Notes: generated by a model not told the origin, from the sequence alone. Shown: positions 16,198 through 24,309, numbered from the stretch's first letter. The stretch is 29,281 bases of DNA from Ruminococcaceae bacterium UBA1767 (GCA_002315505.1 DCGX01000061.1:1-29281); one strand, 5' to 3'. Program-made: numbers and translations.

Positions 16198-17775
16198 ATG
16201 ACACAGTACAAATTGAACGCAGTAAATATTGATTTAATTTCAAGTGAAATTGATGCTTTTTGTCAAAAAAACAAGGTTGATAAGAAAGATGCAATCCGAC
16301 TTAAGTTCATGGCAGAAGAGGTACTTCTTCACTATGCTGATGAATTCGGTGAGTGTGATATTGAATTTTCGACAGAAAAATTCTTTTCACGCGGGAAAAT
16401 CCGTCTTGTGATTTATTCGGGAAAATCAAATCCCTTTAAGGCAGATGATGATGTCGGAATAATCAAATCTCTTGTTGCTACGGCAGAAAATGAGCCGCAG
16501 TGGAGATATGGTAACGGGACGAATATTGTTATCCTGCCTGTACATACAAACAAGGGACTTTCAAATCTTGAAAAAATAGCAGTTGCACTCGGACTTGGTG
16601 CGCTACTTGGTTTTGTCGGAAGAATGCCGACCTTCGCTCAGTTCAGCAATACACTCGTGTCGGACTACATTTCACCGATTACGGGTGCATATACAGGAAT
16701 TCTTTGCGTTATGGCGATATTACTTACATTTTTTGCGTTTCCGCTCGGAATTGTTCAGCTCGGAAATACGACGGCTTTTCACAAAATGTCAAAACGAATT
16801 CTTTCACGCTATTCGATTATTTCCCTTGCGGCAATGATTGTAACGGTCGGACTTTGCTTTTCTCACATTAATTTTTCTCTTGCAGGAAGTACACTTCCCG
16901 ACGTACTGAAATCGAGTCTTGATGTCCTTGTCGGATTTGTGCCGACTAATGTTATTTCACCGTTTTTGAATTTTAACTGTATGCAGATTCTGATTGTAGG
17001 AATGATGTTCGGCTTTTCTTTTCTTGCAATGGGCGAAAAAAGTCGCTCAATTGTATCGGCTTTTGATAAAATCAATCTTGTTGCTGTTCTGACAAATAAC
17101 TATCTTACAAAAGTGATTCATATTTATGTCGGCATGATGACATTTACACTGATTGTGACTTCAAACACACAGCAGTTTGATAAGCTTTTCAAATTTGCAC
17201 CTATTATGGTTTTGATTGCTGTACTTTTACCGATAGTATTAATGATTGTTGTATGTGCAAAATATAAGGTGAAATTCGGTGTTCTTCTTAAGAAATTAAT
17301 GCCGTCATTTATCATTAATATTTCATCGGCAAGTGTCGGTGCATCGTTCATTACATTTTTCAACGAGCTTAATCAGGATTGCGGTGTTGATGTTTCATAC
17401 ACAACAATTTCCACAAACGTCGGTACAGTTCTTTTTAAACCGATGTACAACGTGTTTCTTTCTGCGTCGGCTCTGCTTATGGCAGGTGCAATCGGAATCA
17501 ATGTCAGCCCTGCATGGATAATTATGGTACTGATTCTGTCATTTATGCTGTCAATGGCAATACCTAATATTCCGGGCGGAGCAGCATCGGTAATTGTTCT
17601 TATGTTCGGTCAGCTCGGATTTTCAACTCAAATATGCGAAACAGTAGTTTCGTTGAATGTTTTACTCCAGTTCATTTTTGTGCCTGTAAATATTATGTGT
17701 ATGCAGTGTGTAACACTCTTGCTTGCAGATAAACAAAATGCGCTCAATGTTGAAACTCTTCGCAAGCCTAAATAA
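16198..17775 (+). CDS. SLC1-like dicarboxylate/amino-acid symporter with N-terminal ATPase-like domain
   Basis: The 525-aa protein has two parts. Residues 1-~125 are soluble and resemble the HATPase fold of anti-sigma factors: the IRLKFMAEEVLLHYADEFGE helix sits where the N-box helix would be, followed by IRLVIYSGKSNPF where a DxGxP nucleotide motif is expected but the Asp is missing. Residues ~130-515 form an SLC1/DAACS-type transporter with about eight membrane segments, a Ser-rich hairpin (NISSASVGASF), and a second hairpin (IPNIPGGAAS). The usual NMDGT motif in TM7 reads TNVGTVLFKP. Transport of a dicarboxylate or amino acid with a cation is inferred; the soluble domain may be a regulatory sensor. 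It is monocistronic and ends in a strong terminator. Confidence 0.75.
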   Translation: MTQYKLNAVNIDLISSEIDAFCQKNKVDKKDAIRLKFMAEEVLLHYADEFGECDIEFSTEKFFSRGKIRLVIYSGKSNPFKADDDVGIIKSLVATAENEPQWRYGNGTNIVILPVHTNKGLSNLEKIAVALGLGALLGFVGRMPTFAQFSNTLVSDYISPITGAYTGILCVMAILLTFFAFPLGIVQLGNTTAFHKMSKRILSRYSIISLAAMIVTVGLCFSHINFSLAGSTLPDVLKSSLDVLVGFVPTNVISPFLNFNCMQILIVGMMFGFSFLAMGEKSRSIVSAFDKINLVAVLTNNYLTKVIHIYVGMMTFTLIVTSNTQQFDKLFKFAPIMVLIAVLLPIVLMIVVCAKYKVKFGVLLKKLMPSFIINISSASVGASFITFFNELNQDCGVDVSYTTISTNVGTVLFKPMYNVFLSASALLMAGAIGINVSPAWIIMVLILSFMLSMAIPNIPGGAASVIVLMFGQLGFSTQICETVVSLNVLLQFIFVPVNIMCMQCVTLLLADKQNALNVETLRKPK

Positions 17776-17782
17776 TTATTTC

Positions 17783-17826
17783 TTCACCGCAGGGAAGAAT
17801 GAAACACCCTGCGGTGAATTTTTTTT
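17783..17826 (+). terminator. Intrinsic terminator after the transporter gene
   Basis: A perfect 12-bp GC-rich stem (TTCACCGCAGGG at 17783-17794, its complement at 17807-17818) with a 12-nt loop is followed by eight T. Confidence 0.93.
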
Positions 17827-17848
17827 GTAAATTGTTCTTTAATTTGTA

Positions 17849-17877
17849 TTGAAAATAAACTTTGTCGGTGTTATAAT
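17849..17877 (+). promoter_or_regulatory. Sigma-A promoter for the Gfo/Idh/MocA gene
   Basis: TTGAAA (17849-17854) and TATAAT (17872-17877) are separated by 17 bp, about 33 bp upstream of the ATG at 17911, which has a GAGAGG ribosome binding site. Confidence 0.82.
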
Positions 17878-17910
17878 AACTAAGATTAATATTATCGAGA
17901 GGTATGTTTT

Positions 17911-19140
17911 ATGAAGGAAAAAATTAACGTTGCCGTTATCGGCTTAGGCGGTCGAGGAAGCGGAATGGCACGAAGCATCAGCAAAATGGAGGATGTAAAT
18001 CTTGTTGCTGTATGCGATGCTTATGAGGATAGGGTCGAGGATGCAAAAAAGAGAGCAATCGAAGACGGACAGCCCGAGCCATTCGGCACAACTGATTATA
18101 AAGAGATTATTGAGATGGGAAATCTTGACAGTGTGTATATTGCTACAGACTGGTCAACTCATGTAAGAATTGCAATTGACTTTATGAAGCACGGAATCCC
18201 TGCCGCAATGGAAGTCGGCGGAGCTTATACACTCGACGAGTGCTGGGAGCTTGTTGATACATACGAGCAGACAGGTACATGGGCAATGATGATGGAAAAC
18301 TGTTGCTATGGCGAGCGTGAGCTTATGGTACACAATATGGTTCGCAAGGGTATGCTCGGTAAGATTGTATATTGCTCGGGTAAATATGCACATGACCTTC
18401 GTGAAGAGGTCGGTTACGGTGATTTAAGAAGACATTATCGTCTTCGCAATTACATCGGCAGAAACTGTGAAAATTATCCTACTCACGAGCTTGGTCCTAT
18501 TGCAAAGATTCTCGATATTAACAGAGGTAATAAATTCACAACTCTTATCTCAGTTTGCAGTGGTGCATACGGTATGCACGATTATGTAAACAGAAACAAG
18601 GACCTTAAAAAGAGTCTTGGCAAGGTTGAATTCAAGCAGGCAGACGTTGTAAAGACATTTATCAAAACCGAGCGTGGCGAGATGATTGAGCTTACACTCG
18701 ATACAACACTTCCTCGTTATTACAGCCGTGGATTTACAGTCCGTGGAACCAAAGGACTTTACCAGGAGGACGGAGATACAATGTATTTTGATAAGCCGTC
18801 TTTCAAAAAGCGTGAGTGGGAGCAGAAGAATTTCTGGGGCAGAGGAAAGCGCTATGCGAAGAAATATAACCATCCTTTGTGGCAGTCTGTTACAAAAGAA
18901 ACGCTTGAAATGGGACATGGTGGAATTGACTATTTTGTTCTTCGTGCATGGATTGAGTCAGTTAAAGAAGATAAACTTCCGCCGATTGATGTTTATGATG
19001 CAGCTGCATGGATGAGCATTACTGCTCTGAGTGATAAGTCACTTGCAGAGGGCAGTGTAACTCTTGAAATTCCTGATTTTACAAGAGGTAAATATCTTAA
19101 TCGTGAGCCTCAGCCCGAAGGCGACTACTACATCGATTGA
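17911..19140 (+). CDS. Gfo/Idh/MocA family protein, GH109-like
   Basis: The 409-aa NAD(P)-binding protein has an N-terminal Rossmann domain with GLGGRGSG (residues 11-18) and a C-terminal alpha/beta substrate domain. It resembles the GH109 alpha-N-acetylgalactosaminidase branch of the family: EVGGAYTLDECWELVD, the MMMENCCYG loop (E129, Y133) and NYPTHELGPIAKILDINRG (Y189, H192). In characterised GH109 enzymes the equivalent Glu, Tyr and His take part in the NAD-dependent redox-assisted glycoside cleavage. Here GLG reads ELG. There is no signal peptide, so it would act in the cytoplasm. The activity could equally be a sugar or inositol dehydrogenase. No sugar-operon genes flank it directly. 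Confidence 0.8.
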   Translation: MKEKINVAVIGLGGRGSGMARSISKMEDVNLVAVCDAYEDRVEDAKKRAIEDGQPEPFGTTDYKEIIEMGNLDSVYIATDWSTHVRIAIDFMKHGIPAAMEVGGAYTLDECWELVDTYEQTGTWAMMMENCCYGERELMVHNMVRKGMLGKIVYCSGKYAHDLREEVGYGDLRRHYRLRNYIGRNCENYPTHELGPIAKILDINRGNKFTTLISVCSGAYGMHDYVNRNKDLKKSLGKVEFKQADVVKTFIKTERGEMIELTLDTTLPRYYSRGFTVRGTKGLYQEDGDTMYFDKPSFKKREWEQKNFWGRGKRYAKKYNHPLWQSVTKETLEMGHGGIDYFVLRAWIESVKEDKLPPIDVYDAAAWMSITALSDKSLAEGSVTLEIPDFTRGKYLNREPQPEGDYYID

Positions 19141-19155
19141 TGGTAGTAATTTACA

Positions 19156-19184
19156 TTGAATATCAAATTAAATGTTGATATAAT
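19156..19184 (+). promoter_or_regulatory. Sigma-A promoter for the dockerin gene pair
   Basis: TTGAAT (19156-19161) and TATAAT (19179-19184) are separated by 17 bp in the 69-bp gap before the first dockerin gene. There is no terminator after the Gfo/Idh/MocA gene, so read-through is also possible. Confidence 0.72.
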
Positions 19185-19209
19185 TATATAAAAAAGGACA
19201 GTGATTTTT

Positions 19210-20076
19210 ATGAAAAAAATAGTTGCATTTGTTCTTGCAATGGTTATGGCTGTATCCTTGGGTATAGGTGCATCAGCAAGACTTGTCGGCGATATAAACT
19301 CCGATAAGGTAACAAATTCAAGCGATGCTTTGCTTATTCTCAAGTATGTAGTCGGACTTGAAAAGGGCCTCAATGAAAAATATGCCGATGTTAACGGAGA
19401 CGGCAAGGTCGATTCTTCAGACGCATTATCAGTATTAAAAATTTGTGTAGGTCTTTATGAGGGCGAGCTTGAGGTTGAAGATGAAAAGGTTGAAACTCTT
19501 AAATCAAAGTATATTGACCCGATTATTACCTCAAACAAGTTTACACTCAAAACTACAGTTGAGCAGGACAGTGAAAAAATCCCTGTAACAATTATGGTTG
19601 ACGGCAAGAATATGGCCACAGAGATGACATATTCGGGAATGACATTGAGAATACTTATTCTCAACGGACAGACATATTGTGTTATGCCGAAATTCCTTTT
19701 GGGTCAGGATGTTTACGGTAAACTCGTCGGCGGAGAGGATATGCTCGATTTCGGTGGCTTCGGCACTTCAGTAGAGCTTAAATTTGTAAAGTCGGAGCAG
19801 GTAACAATTTCGGGTAAAACTTATACAAAGGAAACCTACAGAATTCCCGGAAACAGCGAGTATACTTATACTGAAAATTCATACTATTTCCTTGGAAACA
19901 GTTGGAAAATTCTTGAAACAACAACCTATACAAGCACAATTCAGAATGGTGAAAAAGTATGGGTTGAAGAAAAAGAAAGTCAGACAATTGATTCATTCAA
20001 GGCAGGAGTTGACGCTTCATACTTTAAATTATCAGGTATGAATATCGGCGAAATTAATATGGACGAATTGGCATAA
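19210..20076 (+). CDS. Secreted protein with N-terminal type I dockerin
   Basis: 288 aa. A signal peptide (residues 1-~23, GASA-RLV) is followed at once by a type I dockerin (~26-83) with two calcium-binding repeats: DINSDKVTNSSD...LKYVVG and DVNGDGKVDSSD...LKICVG. Ca ligands at positions 1, 3, 5, 9 and 12 are mostly kept, though Lys replaces the Gly at position 6 in the first. Residues 10-11, which steer cohesin choice, are Ser-Ser in both. The rest (~90-288) is a beta-rich domain of unknown function resembling LolA-type ligand-binding folds, which is inference. ATG 19210 is preferred over GTG 19201 because AAGGA is too close to the latter. It is followed closely by a paralogue. Confidence 0.85.
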   Translation: MKKIVAFVLAMVMAVSLGIGASARLVGDINSDKVTNSSDALLILKYVVGLEKGLNEKYADVNGDGKVDSSDALSVLKICVGLYEGELEVEDEKVETLKSKYIDPIITSNKFTLKTTVEQDSEKIPVTIMVDGKNMATEMTYSGMTLRILILNGQTYCVMPKFLLGQDVYGKLVGGEDMLDFGGFGTSVELKFVKSEQVTISGKTYTKETYRIPGNSEYTYTENSYYFLGNSWKILETTTYTSTIQNGEKVWVEEKESQTIDSFKAGVDASYFKLSGMNIGEINMDELA

Positions 20077-20087
20077 GGAGAAAATTA

Positions 20088-21008
20088 ATGAACAAGACGT
20101 TAAAAACTATTATTTCATCAGCACTTGCAGGTGCATTTGCTCTTTCGGGCGTAATCGGTGCTTCAGCAGTGCAGTACAAGGGTGACCTTGATTCAGACGG
20201 AAAGGTAACTTCAAATGATGCATTGGCCGTTTTGAAATACGTTGTCGGTGCTGAAAGCAATGAGCCTGATATGAAAATTGCAGACCTTGACGGTGATGAG
20301 AAAATCACATCGAGTGATGCACTTCAGATTCTTAAAACAGTTGTCGGACAGATTGAACTTGTTGAGCTTCCTGCGGAAGAGCCTGAGCAGCCCGAAGAAC
20401 CTGAACAGCCTGCACTTTCAACAAAGCAGGAGATTGTTGATTTCTATAAGAAATCTCTCGACGATGCATATAATTCGGAAAAGGTTCATATTAAAAAGAC
20501 AGAAACTGTTGCTCTCGAGCTTGATTCACTTGATCCGAGCAGTGTAAAGAGTACAGCCGACAGTCTTATCAGCAGTAACACAAAGCCGAAAACAAACGAA
20601 AAGGATTTTGCTTCTGATGCGAAATCGGCAGAGGAATTCCTTGTTCCTAATTTGCTTGAGGCAGAAGGTGTATCTGTTGCAACAGCAACTAAAACAGAAA
20701 CAGGCTACGAAATCTCAATGACTCTCGTTGAGGAAAAGGTTGATACAAAGACAAAGCCGAAGTATAACGGTCAGGCTTCATTACCACTTGATTTAAGTGC
20801 ACTTGGTATTCCGGGTCTTAATATCAAGAGCGGTGGTTTCAATTATCCCGGCACAGTAATTACGATTACTACGGATAATGACGGAAAGCTCCTTTCAATG
20901 AAGCATACAATGCCGCTTTCGTTTGATGCATCGGGTACATTGGTCTTCTCAAAGGTTTCCGCAACAGGTCACGGCACATATACTCTTGATGTAACATTTG
21001 CATATTAA
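20088..21008 (+). CDS. Secreted protein with N-terminal type I dockerin (paralogue)
   Basis: 306 aa, starting 11 bp after its neighbour behind a strong AAGGAG. Signal peptide (1-~27, GASA-VQY), then a dockerin (~31-88) with repeats DLDSDGKVTSND...LKYVVG and DLDGDEKITSSD...LKTVVG. Residues 10-11 are Ser-Asn and Ser-Ser. A Pro/Glu-rich linker (~92-106, EEPEQPEEPEQP) separates it from the C-terminal beta-rich domain (~108-306), with a helix at KQEIVDFYKKSLDDAYNSEKV. The dockerin layout is the same as in the gene before, but the C-terminal domain is not obviously the same sequence. The role of either is unknown; attachment to a cohesin scaffold is inferred. Confidence 0.85.
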   Translation: MNKTLKTIISSALAGAFALSGVIGASAVQYKGDLDSDGKVTSNDALAVLKYVVGAESNEPDMKIADLDGDEKITSSDALQILKTVVGQIELVELPAEEPEQPEEPEQPALSTKQEIVDFYKKSLDDAYNSEKVHIKKTETVALELDSLDPSSVKSTADSLISSNTKPKTNEKDFASDAKSAEEFLVPNLLEAEGVSVATATKTETGYEISMTLVEEKVDTKTKPKYNGQASLPLDLSALGIPGLNIKSGGFNYPGTVITITTDNDGKLLSMKHTMPLSFDASGTLVFSKVSATGHGTYTLDVTFAY

Positions 21009-21010
21009 AC

Positions 21011-21049
21011 AAAAATACCGTCGAATTTTCGGCGGTATTTTTTATTTTG
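21011..21049 (+). terminator. Intrinsic terminator after the dockerin gene pair
   Basis: An 11-bp stem with one G-T pair (AATACCG...CGGTATT, extended by CGA/TCG) is flanked by A-rich sequence upstream and TTTTTATTTT downstream. Confidence 0.85.
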
Positions 21050-21054
21050 CTTTG

Positions 21055-21083
21055 TTGACGAAGTAAAATGATTATGTTAAAAT
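21055..21083 (+). promoter_or_regulatory. Sigma-A promoter for the secreted PHP gene
   Basis: TTGACG (21055-21060) and TAAAAT (21078-21083) are separated by 17 bp; a GGAGG ribosome binding site precedes the ATG at 21119. It directly follows the terminator of the dockerin genes. Confidence 0.75.
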
Positions 21084-21118
21084 AAAAACACATTTTTATA
21101 TTATGGAGGTTTGTTTTT

Positions 21119-22489
21119 ATGAAAAAGATTCTCAGCATTTTGTTAGCAATCGTTTTTGCTCTTTCAATGGCTATTCTTCCTGCTTCGGCAAAGAGTACAT
21201 ATGTCATTGATTCTCCTTACAAGGATGTTGTATGGAGCGGCGAAGGCGCTTGGAAATCATACAAGGGTAATCTTCACACTCACTCTTATGTAAGTGATGC
21301 TGAAGTTGACTACAAGGATATGATTGAGGAGTATTATAACCAGGGTTATGAATTCCTCGCTATGACAGATCACGGTGTTACAGGTAAAGAGTGGAACGAA
21401 AAGCCGACACAGCTTCCGCTTTATCTTTATCAGAAGATTATCGGCAACTTCACAACATGGCTCACAGATGATGAGTATGAAGCTATTCAGAACGGCTCAT
21501 ATCCTTTGGCTGATGGTACAGCAAGAGGCTATGGTATGACCTGTGTTCCGGGTGGTAACGAGCTCAACGCTCTCACCATTACAAAAGACCACGTTAACGG
21601 TATGTTCCTTCCTGCAGGTGTTGGTGACAACTACCTCGGTTATGAGAATGACTATGAAGGTGCCGTTAAGCTCGCTGATGAGGCAGGCGGATATTCATTC
21701 ATCAATCATCCGGGCGACTGGCTCCACTCAAACAGAGATAAGGCTGCTCTCTCAGACCCTGAGAATGTTCATTATTTTGCAGACATTCTTTTGAGATATG
21801 ATTCATGTCTTGGTATGGAAGTATTCAACGAGAAAAACTCAGTTACTCCTCATGACAGAATCCTTTGGGATAACCTTCTTATGGAGTGTCTTCCTTACGG
21901 CAAGAATGTTATTGCATTCTCAAACAGCGATGCTCACTATATCAGAGATGTTGACTCTTCATTCTGCGAGTTTATGATGGAAGAAAACACACTTGATAAC
22001 ATCAAGGAAACAATGATTAACGGTAATTTCTTCTGCACAACAAGAATTATCCGTGCTGAGGAAAATCTTGGTCCGCAGGAAGAAATCGATGCAAGAAATA
22101 CAGGACTTCCGTATCCTGAATTCACAGAGGTTTCAGTTGACGGTCACAAGGTAACTGTTAAGGTTAAGAATGCAAGCCTTGTTAACTGGGTTGCAGACGG
22201 TCAGGTTATCGCTGAAAAGACTCTTACAGAGTCAGCTGATGTTGCTACATACACAATTGACCTTGATAAGATTGACGGAGCAGAGGACTTCCAGTACATC
22301 AGATGTCAGCTCTTCGGTCAGGGCGGATGCACACTCACACAGGCACTTGTAATCGACGATGGCACAGAACCACTTGAGTATGAGGTTGATACTTCTGCTA
22401 AGGCAAAGCTCGCTACATTCTGGCACAAGTTTACTTCTCTCAGAATTTTCGTTCTGATTCAGGTTATCATTGACGCAATCAAATATTAA
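21119..22489 (+). CDS. Secreted PHP-domain metal-dependent phosphoesterase
   Basis: 456 aa with a signal peptide (1-24, cleavage ASA-K). The PHP motifs are all present: H53-T-H55 (NLHTHS), D84-H85 (TDHG), GGNE near residue ~145, NHPGD near ~200 and D271-A-H273 (SNSDAH). They make a multinuclear metal centre for hydrolysing phosphoester bonds. Most PHP proteins are cytoplasmic (DNA polymerase, histidinol phosphatase); a secreted one may act on phosphorylated sugars, lipids or nucleic acid outside. Residues ~335-420 form a beta-rich domain. The last ~20 residues are hydrophobic (LRIFVLIQVIIDAIKY), resembling the C-terminal end of the LCAT-like hydrolase at 4419-6434. Confidence 0.85.
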   Translation: MKKILSILLAIVFALSMAILPASAKSTYVIDSPYKDVVWSGEGAWKSYKGNLHTHSYVSDAEVDYKDMIEEYYNQGYEFLAMTDHGVTGKEWNEKPTQLPLYLYQKIIGNFTTWLTDDEYEAIQNGSYPLADGTARGYGMTCVPGGNELNALTITKDHVNGMFLPAGVGDNYLGYENDYEGAVKLADEAGGYSFINHPGDWLHSNRDKAALSDPENVHYFADILLRYDSCLGMEVFNEKNSVTPHDRILWDNLLMECLPYGKNVIAFSNSDAHYIRDVDSSFCEFMMEENTLDNIKETMINGNFFCTTRIIRAEENLGPQEEIDARNTGLPYPEFTEVSVDGHKVTVKVKNASLVNWVADGQVIAEKTLTESADVATYTIDLDKIDGAEDFQYIRCQLFGQGGCTLTQALVIDDGTEPLEYEVDTSAKAKLATFWHKFTSLRIFVLIQVIIDAIKY

Positions 22490-22500
22490 TCATAATAAAA

Positions 22501-22535
22501 AGAGACTATCCGGAATAATTTTTCGGATAGTCTCT
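22501..22535 (+). terminator. Probable intrinsic terminator after the PHP gene
   Basis: A perfect 12-bp stem (22501-22512 and 22524-22535) with an 11-nt loop. The T tract after it is weak on the plus strand (GCTGTTTAAT); TTTTTATTATG follows on the minus strand. It is the most likely end of the PHP transcript. Confidence 0.65.
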
Positions 22536-22590
22536 GCTGTTTAATATTGGCTGAATAGCTTTTTATACAATATCCTGAGGGGGAATTATA

Positions 22591-23994
22591 TTGAAAAAGT
22601 ATATGAATTTTAAGGAAATCGGTGCATATTCGCTCGGACTTTTCGGCTTCCAGGCGATAGTCGGTTTCCTCAATTCTTACCAGGCGGAATTTTATCATTC
22701 TCAGATGGCGGCAGACCTTGCAGTTGTCGGCATTCTGATTTTGATTGTCAAAATTGTTTCCGCTGTGTTTGACCCTGTTGTCGGAAATATGATTGAACGT
22801 AAAAACAGTCCTAAGGGCAAGCTGAAGCCGTTTATTGCATATTCAATTTTACCGCTTCTTGTAATGACGGTTATATTGTTTATCAAAGTGCCGTTTACGG
22901 GTGCAGGTCTTTATGCATATATATTTATAACATTCCTGCTCTGGAGTATGGCTATGACTCTCGGCGATGTACCTTCTCAGGGAATTGCCTCTGTGCTTAC
23001 ACCGAATCCTGACGAGAGAACAAATGTTATCTCGATTGCAAACACACTCAAGCAGATAGGCTTCTCAGCTGCGGCTGTAATTGTTCCTGTTGTATGCCTT
23101 ATTATTCCGGGCGGTTCAAAGGTTTTCGGCATTGAAAAGGGTGCAAAGGATGACCCTATCAGCTCATCGGAGTATCTTGTGACGGCAATCGTTGTCGGTG
23201 TTCTGGGATGTCTTTTGTTCGCACTAATTTATTTCTTCAATAAAGAACGTGTTCCGTATTCAGCCGAGAAAATGTCATTCGGTGAAATGTTCAAGGCACT
23301 TAAATCCAATAAACCGCTTATGCTTGTTATCATCTCATATTTCCTCGGCGCAGGCAGACAGATGGCAATGGCAATTCAGGTTCAAGCATCAAACGTACTT
23401 CTCGGAAGCGAAAATTATGTAATCGCTCTTGGCATTACAACGGCAATCGGCTCAATGATAAGTATGGCGATAACGCCTGTGCTTATTAAGAAAATGGGTG
23501 AGAAAAACACGTTTATTGCCATGTCAATTTACGGCTTTGTTATTTCAATGATTGCTTTCCTCGTTTACGCATTTGTTACAACGAATATGGTTGTAATGCT
23601 TGTAATGCTGTTCCTTACAGGCTTGCAGTTCGGTGCAGTAACGCTTATGCCGATGATTATGGTTGCGGACTGCGTTGATAATTATGAGTACGAAACAGGC
23701 AGACGCACAGAAGGTCCTGCGTTCTCGATTCTTACTCTGACAATCAAGGTTTGTCTTGCAATAGGTGCGGCACTCGGTCTGATACTTGTTCAGGCCTCGG
23801 GCTATGATGCTTCTGCAAGTATGGAAAATATTGAAACATCAACTAAAAATATGGTTTACTTTGCATATGTCGGAGCACCGGGTATATTTAGCTTGCTTGC
23901 CGCTATTCCAATGTTCAGATATGACATTGTCGGCGAGAAAAAAGCAAAGATTTCCGCTGAGCTTCAGAAACGACGCGAAGCAAAAAATAAATAA
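22591..23994 (+). CDS. GPH-family (MFS_2) glycoside-pentoside-hexuronide:cation symporter
   Basis: The 467-aa membrane protein has about twelve segments and is of MelB type. It shows the N-terminal SLGLFGFQAIVGFLNSYQAEFYHSQM region, the loop VFDPVVGNMIERKNSPKGKLKPF (the melibiose-carrier-like D-x-x-x-G-x-x-x-x-R motif region) and the conserved cytoplasmic DCVDNYEYETGRR segment. It imports a sugar or glycoside with Na+ or H+; the substrate is unknown. The start is TTG at 22591, seven bases after GAGGGGG; the next ATG (22603) is too far from that site. It is monocistronic and has no obvious strong promoter in the 101-bp gap. Confidence 0.87.
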   Translation: MKKYMNFKEIGAYSLGLFGFQAIVGFLNSYQAEFYHSQMAADLAVVGILILIVKIVSAVFDPVVGNMIERKNSPKGKLKPFIAYSILPLLVMTVILFIKVPFTGAGLYAYIFITFLLWSMAMTLGDVPSQGIASVLTPNPDERTNVISIANTLKQIGFSAAAVIVPVVCLIIPGGSKVFGIEKGAKDDPISSSEYLVTAIVVGVLGCLLFALIYFFNKERVPYSAEKMSFGEMFKALKSNKPLMLVIISYFLGAGRQMAMAIQVQASNVLLGSENYVIALGITTAIGSMISMAITPVLIKKMGEKNTFIAMSIYGFVISMIAFLVYAFVTTNMVVMLVMLFLTGLQFGAVTLMPMIMVADCVDNYEYETGRRTEGPAFSILTLTIKVCLAIGAALGLILVQASGYDASASMENIETSTKNMVYFAYVGAPGIFSLLAAIPMFRYDIVGEKKAKISAELQKRREAKNK

Positions 23995-24004
23995 GAAAGT
24001 AAAA

Positions 24005-24033
24005 GGGGTCTGCGCAGGAATGCGACAGACCCC
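24005..24033 (+). terminator. GC-rich hairpin after the GPH symporter gene, possible terminator
   Basis: GGGGTCTG-CGCA and its complement form a 12-bp stem with a GGAA loop and a single bulged A (24025). It starts 10 bp after the GPH stop. The sequence after it is AAATTGTTTATTG, a weak T tract, so it may terminate or only protect the 3' end. Confidence 0.5.
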
Positions 24034-24067
24034 AAATTGTTTATTGCAGATACCCTGTAAAAGGGGT

Positions 24068-24097
24068 GAACGGCAGGTGATGCACCACCTGCCGTTC
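24068..24097. other. Second strong hairpin, function unknown
   Basis: A perfect 12-bp stem, GAACGGCAGGTG (24068-24079) with its complement (24086-24097) and a 6-nt loop. It is followed by purines on the plus strand, so it is not a standard terminator in that direction; a short CCCT/AGGG pairing could enclose it (24053-24056 with 24100-24103). Confidence 0.5.
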
Positions 24098-24309
24098 AAA
24101 GGGAAAGAGAAAATAAAAATGAAAAATAGAGATTTAACATCTCTATAAGTAAGAATAATGGCAATTTGTCACAAAGATGTTACAATTATATTAATATTTT
24201 GTGTTTTTTTGTTTTTTTGAAAAAAATCAGGTTACCGGCTTAGAAAAATAAAATCAAATGGGCAATTATCTATTTATTAAAATTATTAATCATTTAAGCT
24301 ATAAAATGC

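Noticed and set aside
17911..22489. A complete cellulosome or polysaccharide utilisation locus
   Set aside because: Dockerin proteins and a GH109-like enzyme are present, but there is no cohesin scaffold, no classical glycoside hydrolase and no dedicated regulator in the window.
23999..24097. CRISPR-like repeat
   Set aside because: Only two copies of an 11-nt repeat, with no spacer series and no cas genes.
24019..24147. 42-codon frame across the intergenic hairpins, and a 9-codon frame at 24118-24147
   Set aside because: Neither has a properly spaced ribosome binding site. The longer one runs straight through both hairpins, which better explain the sequence.
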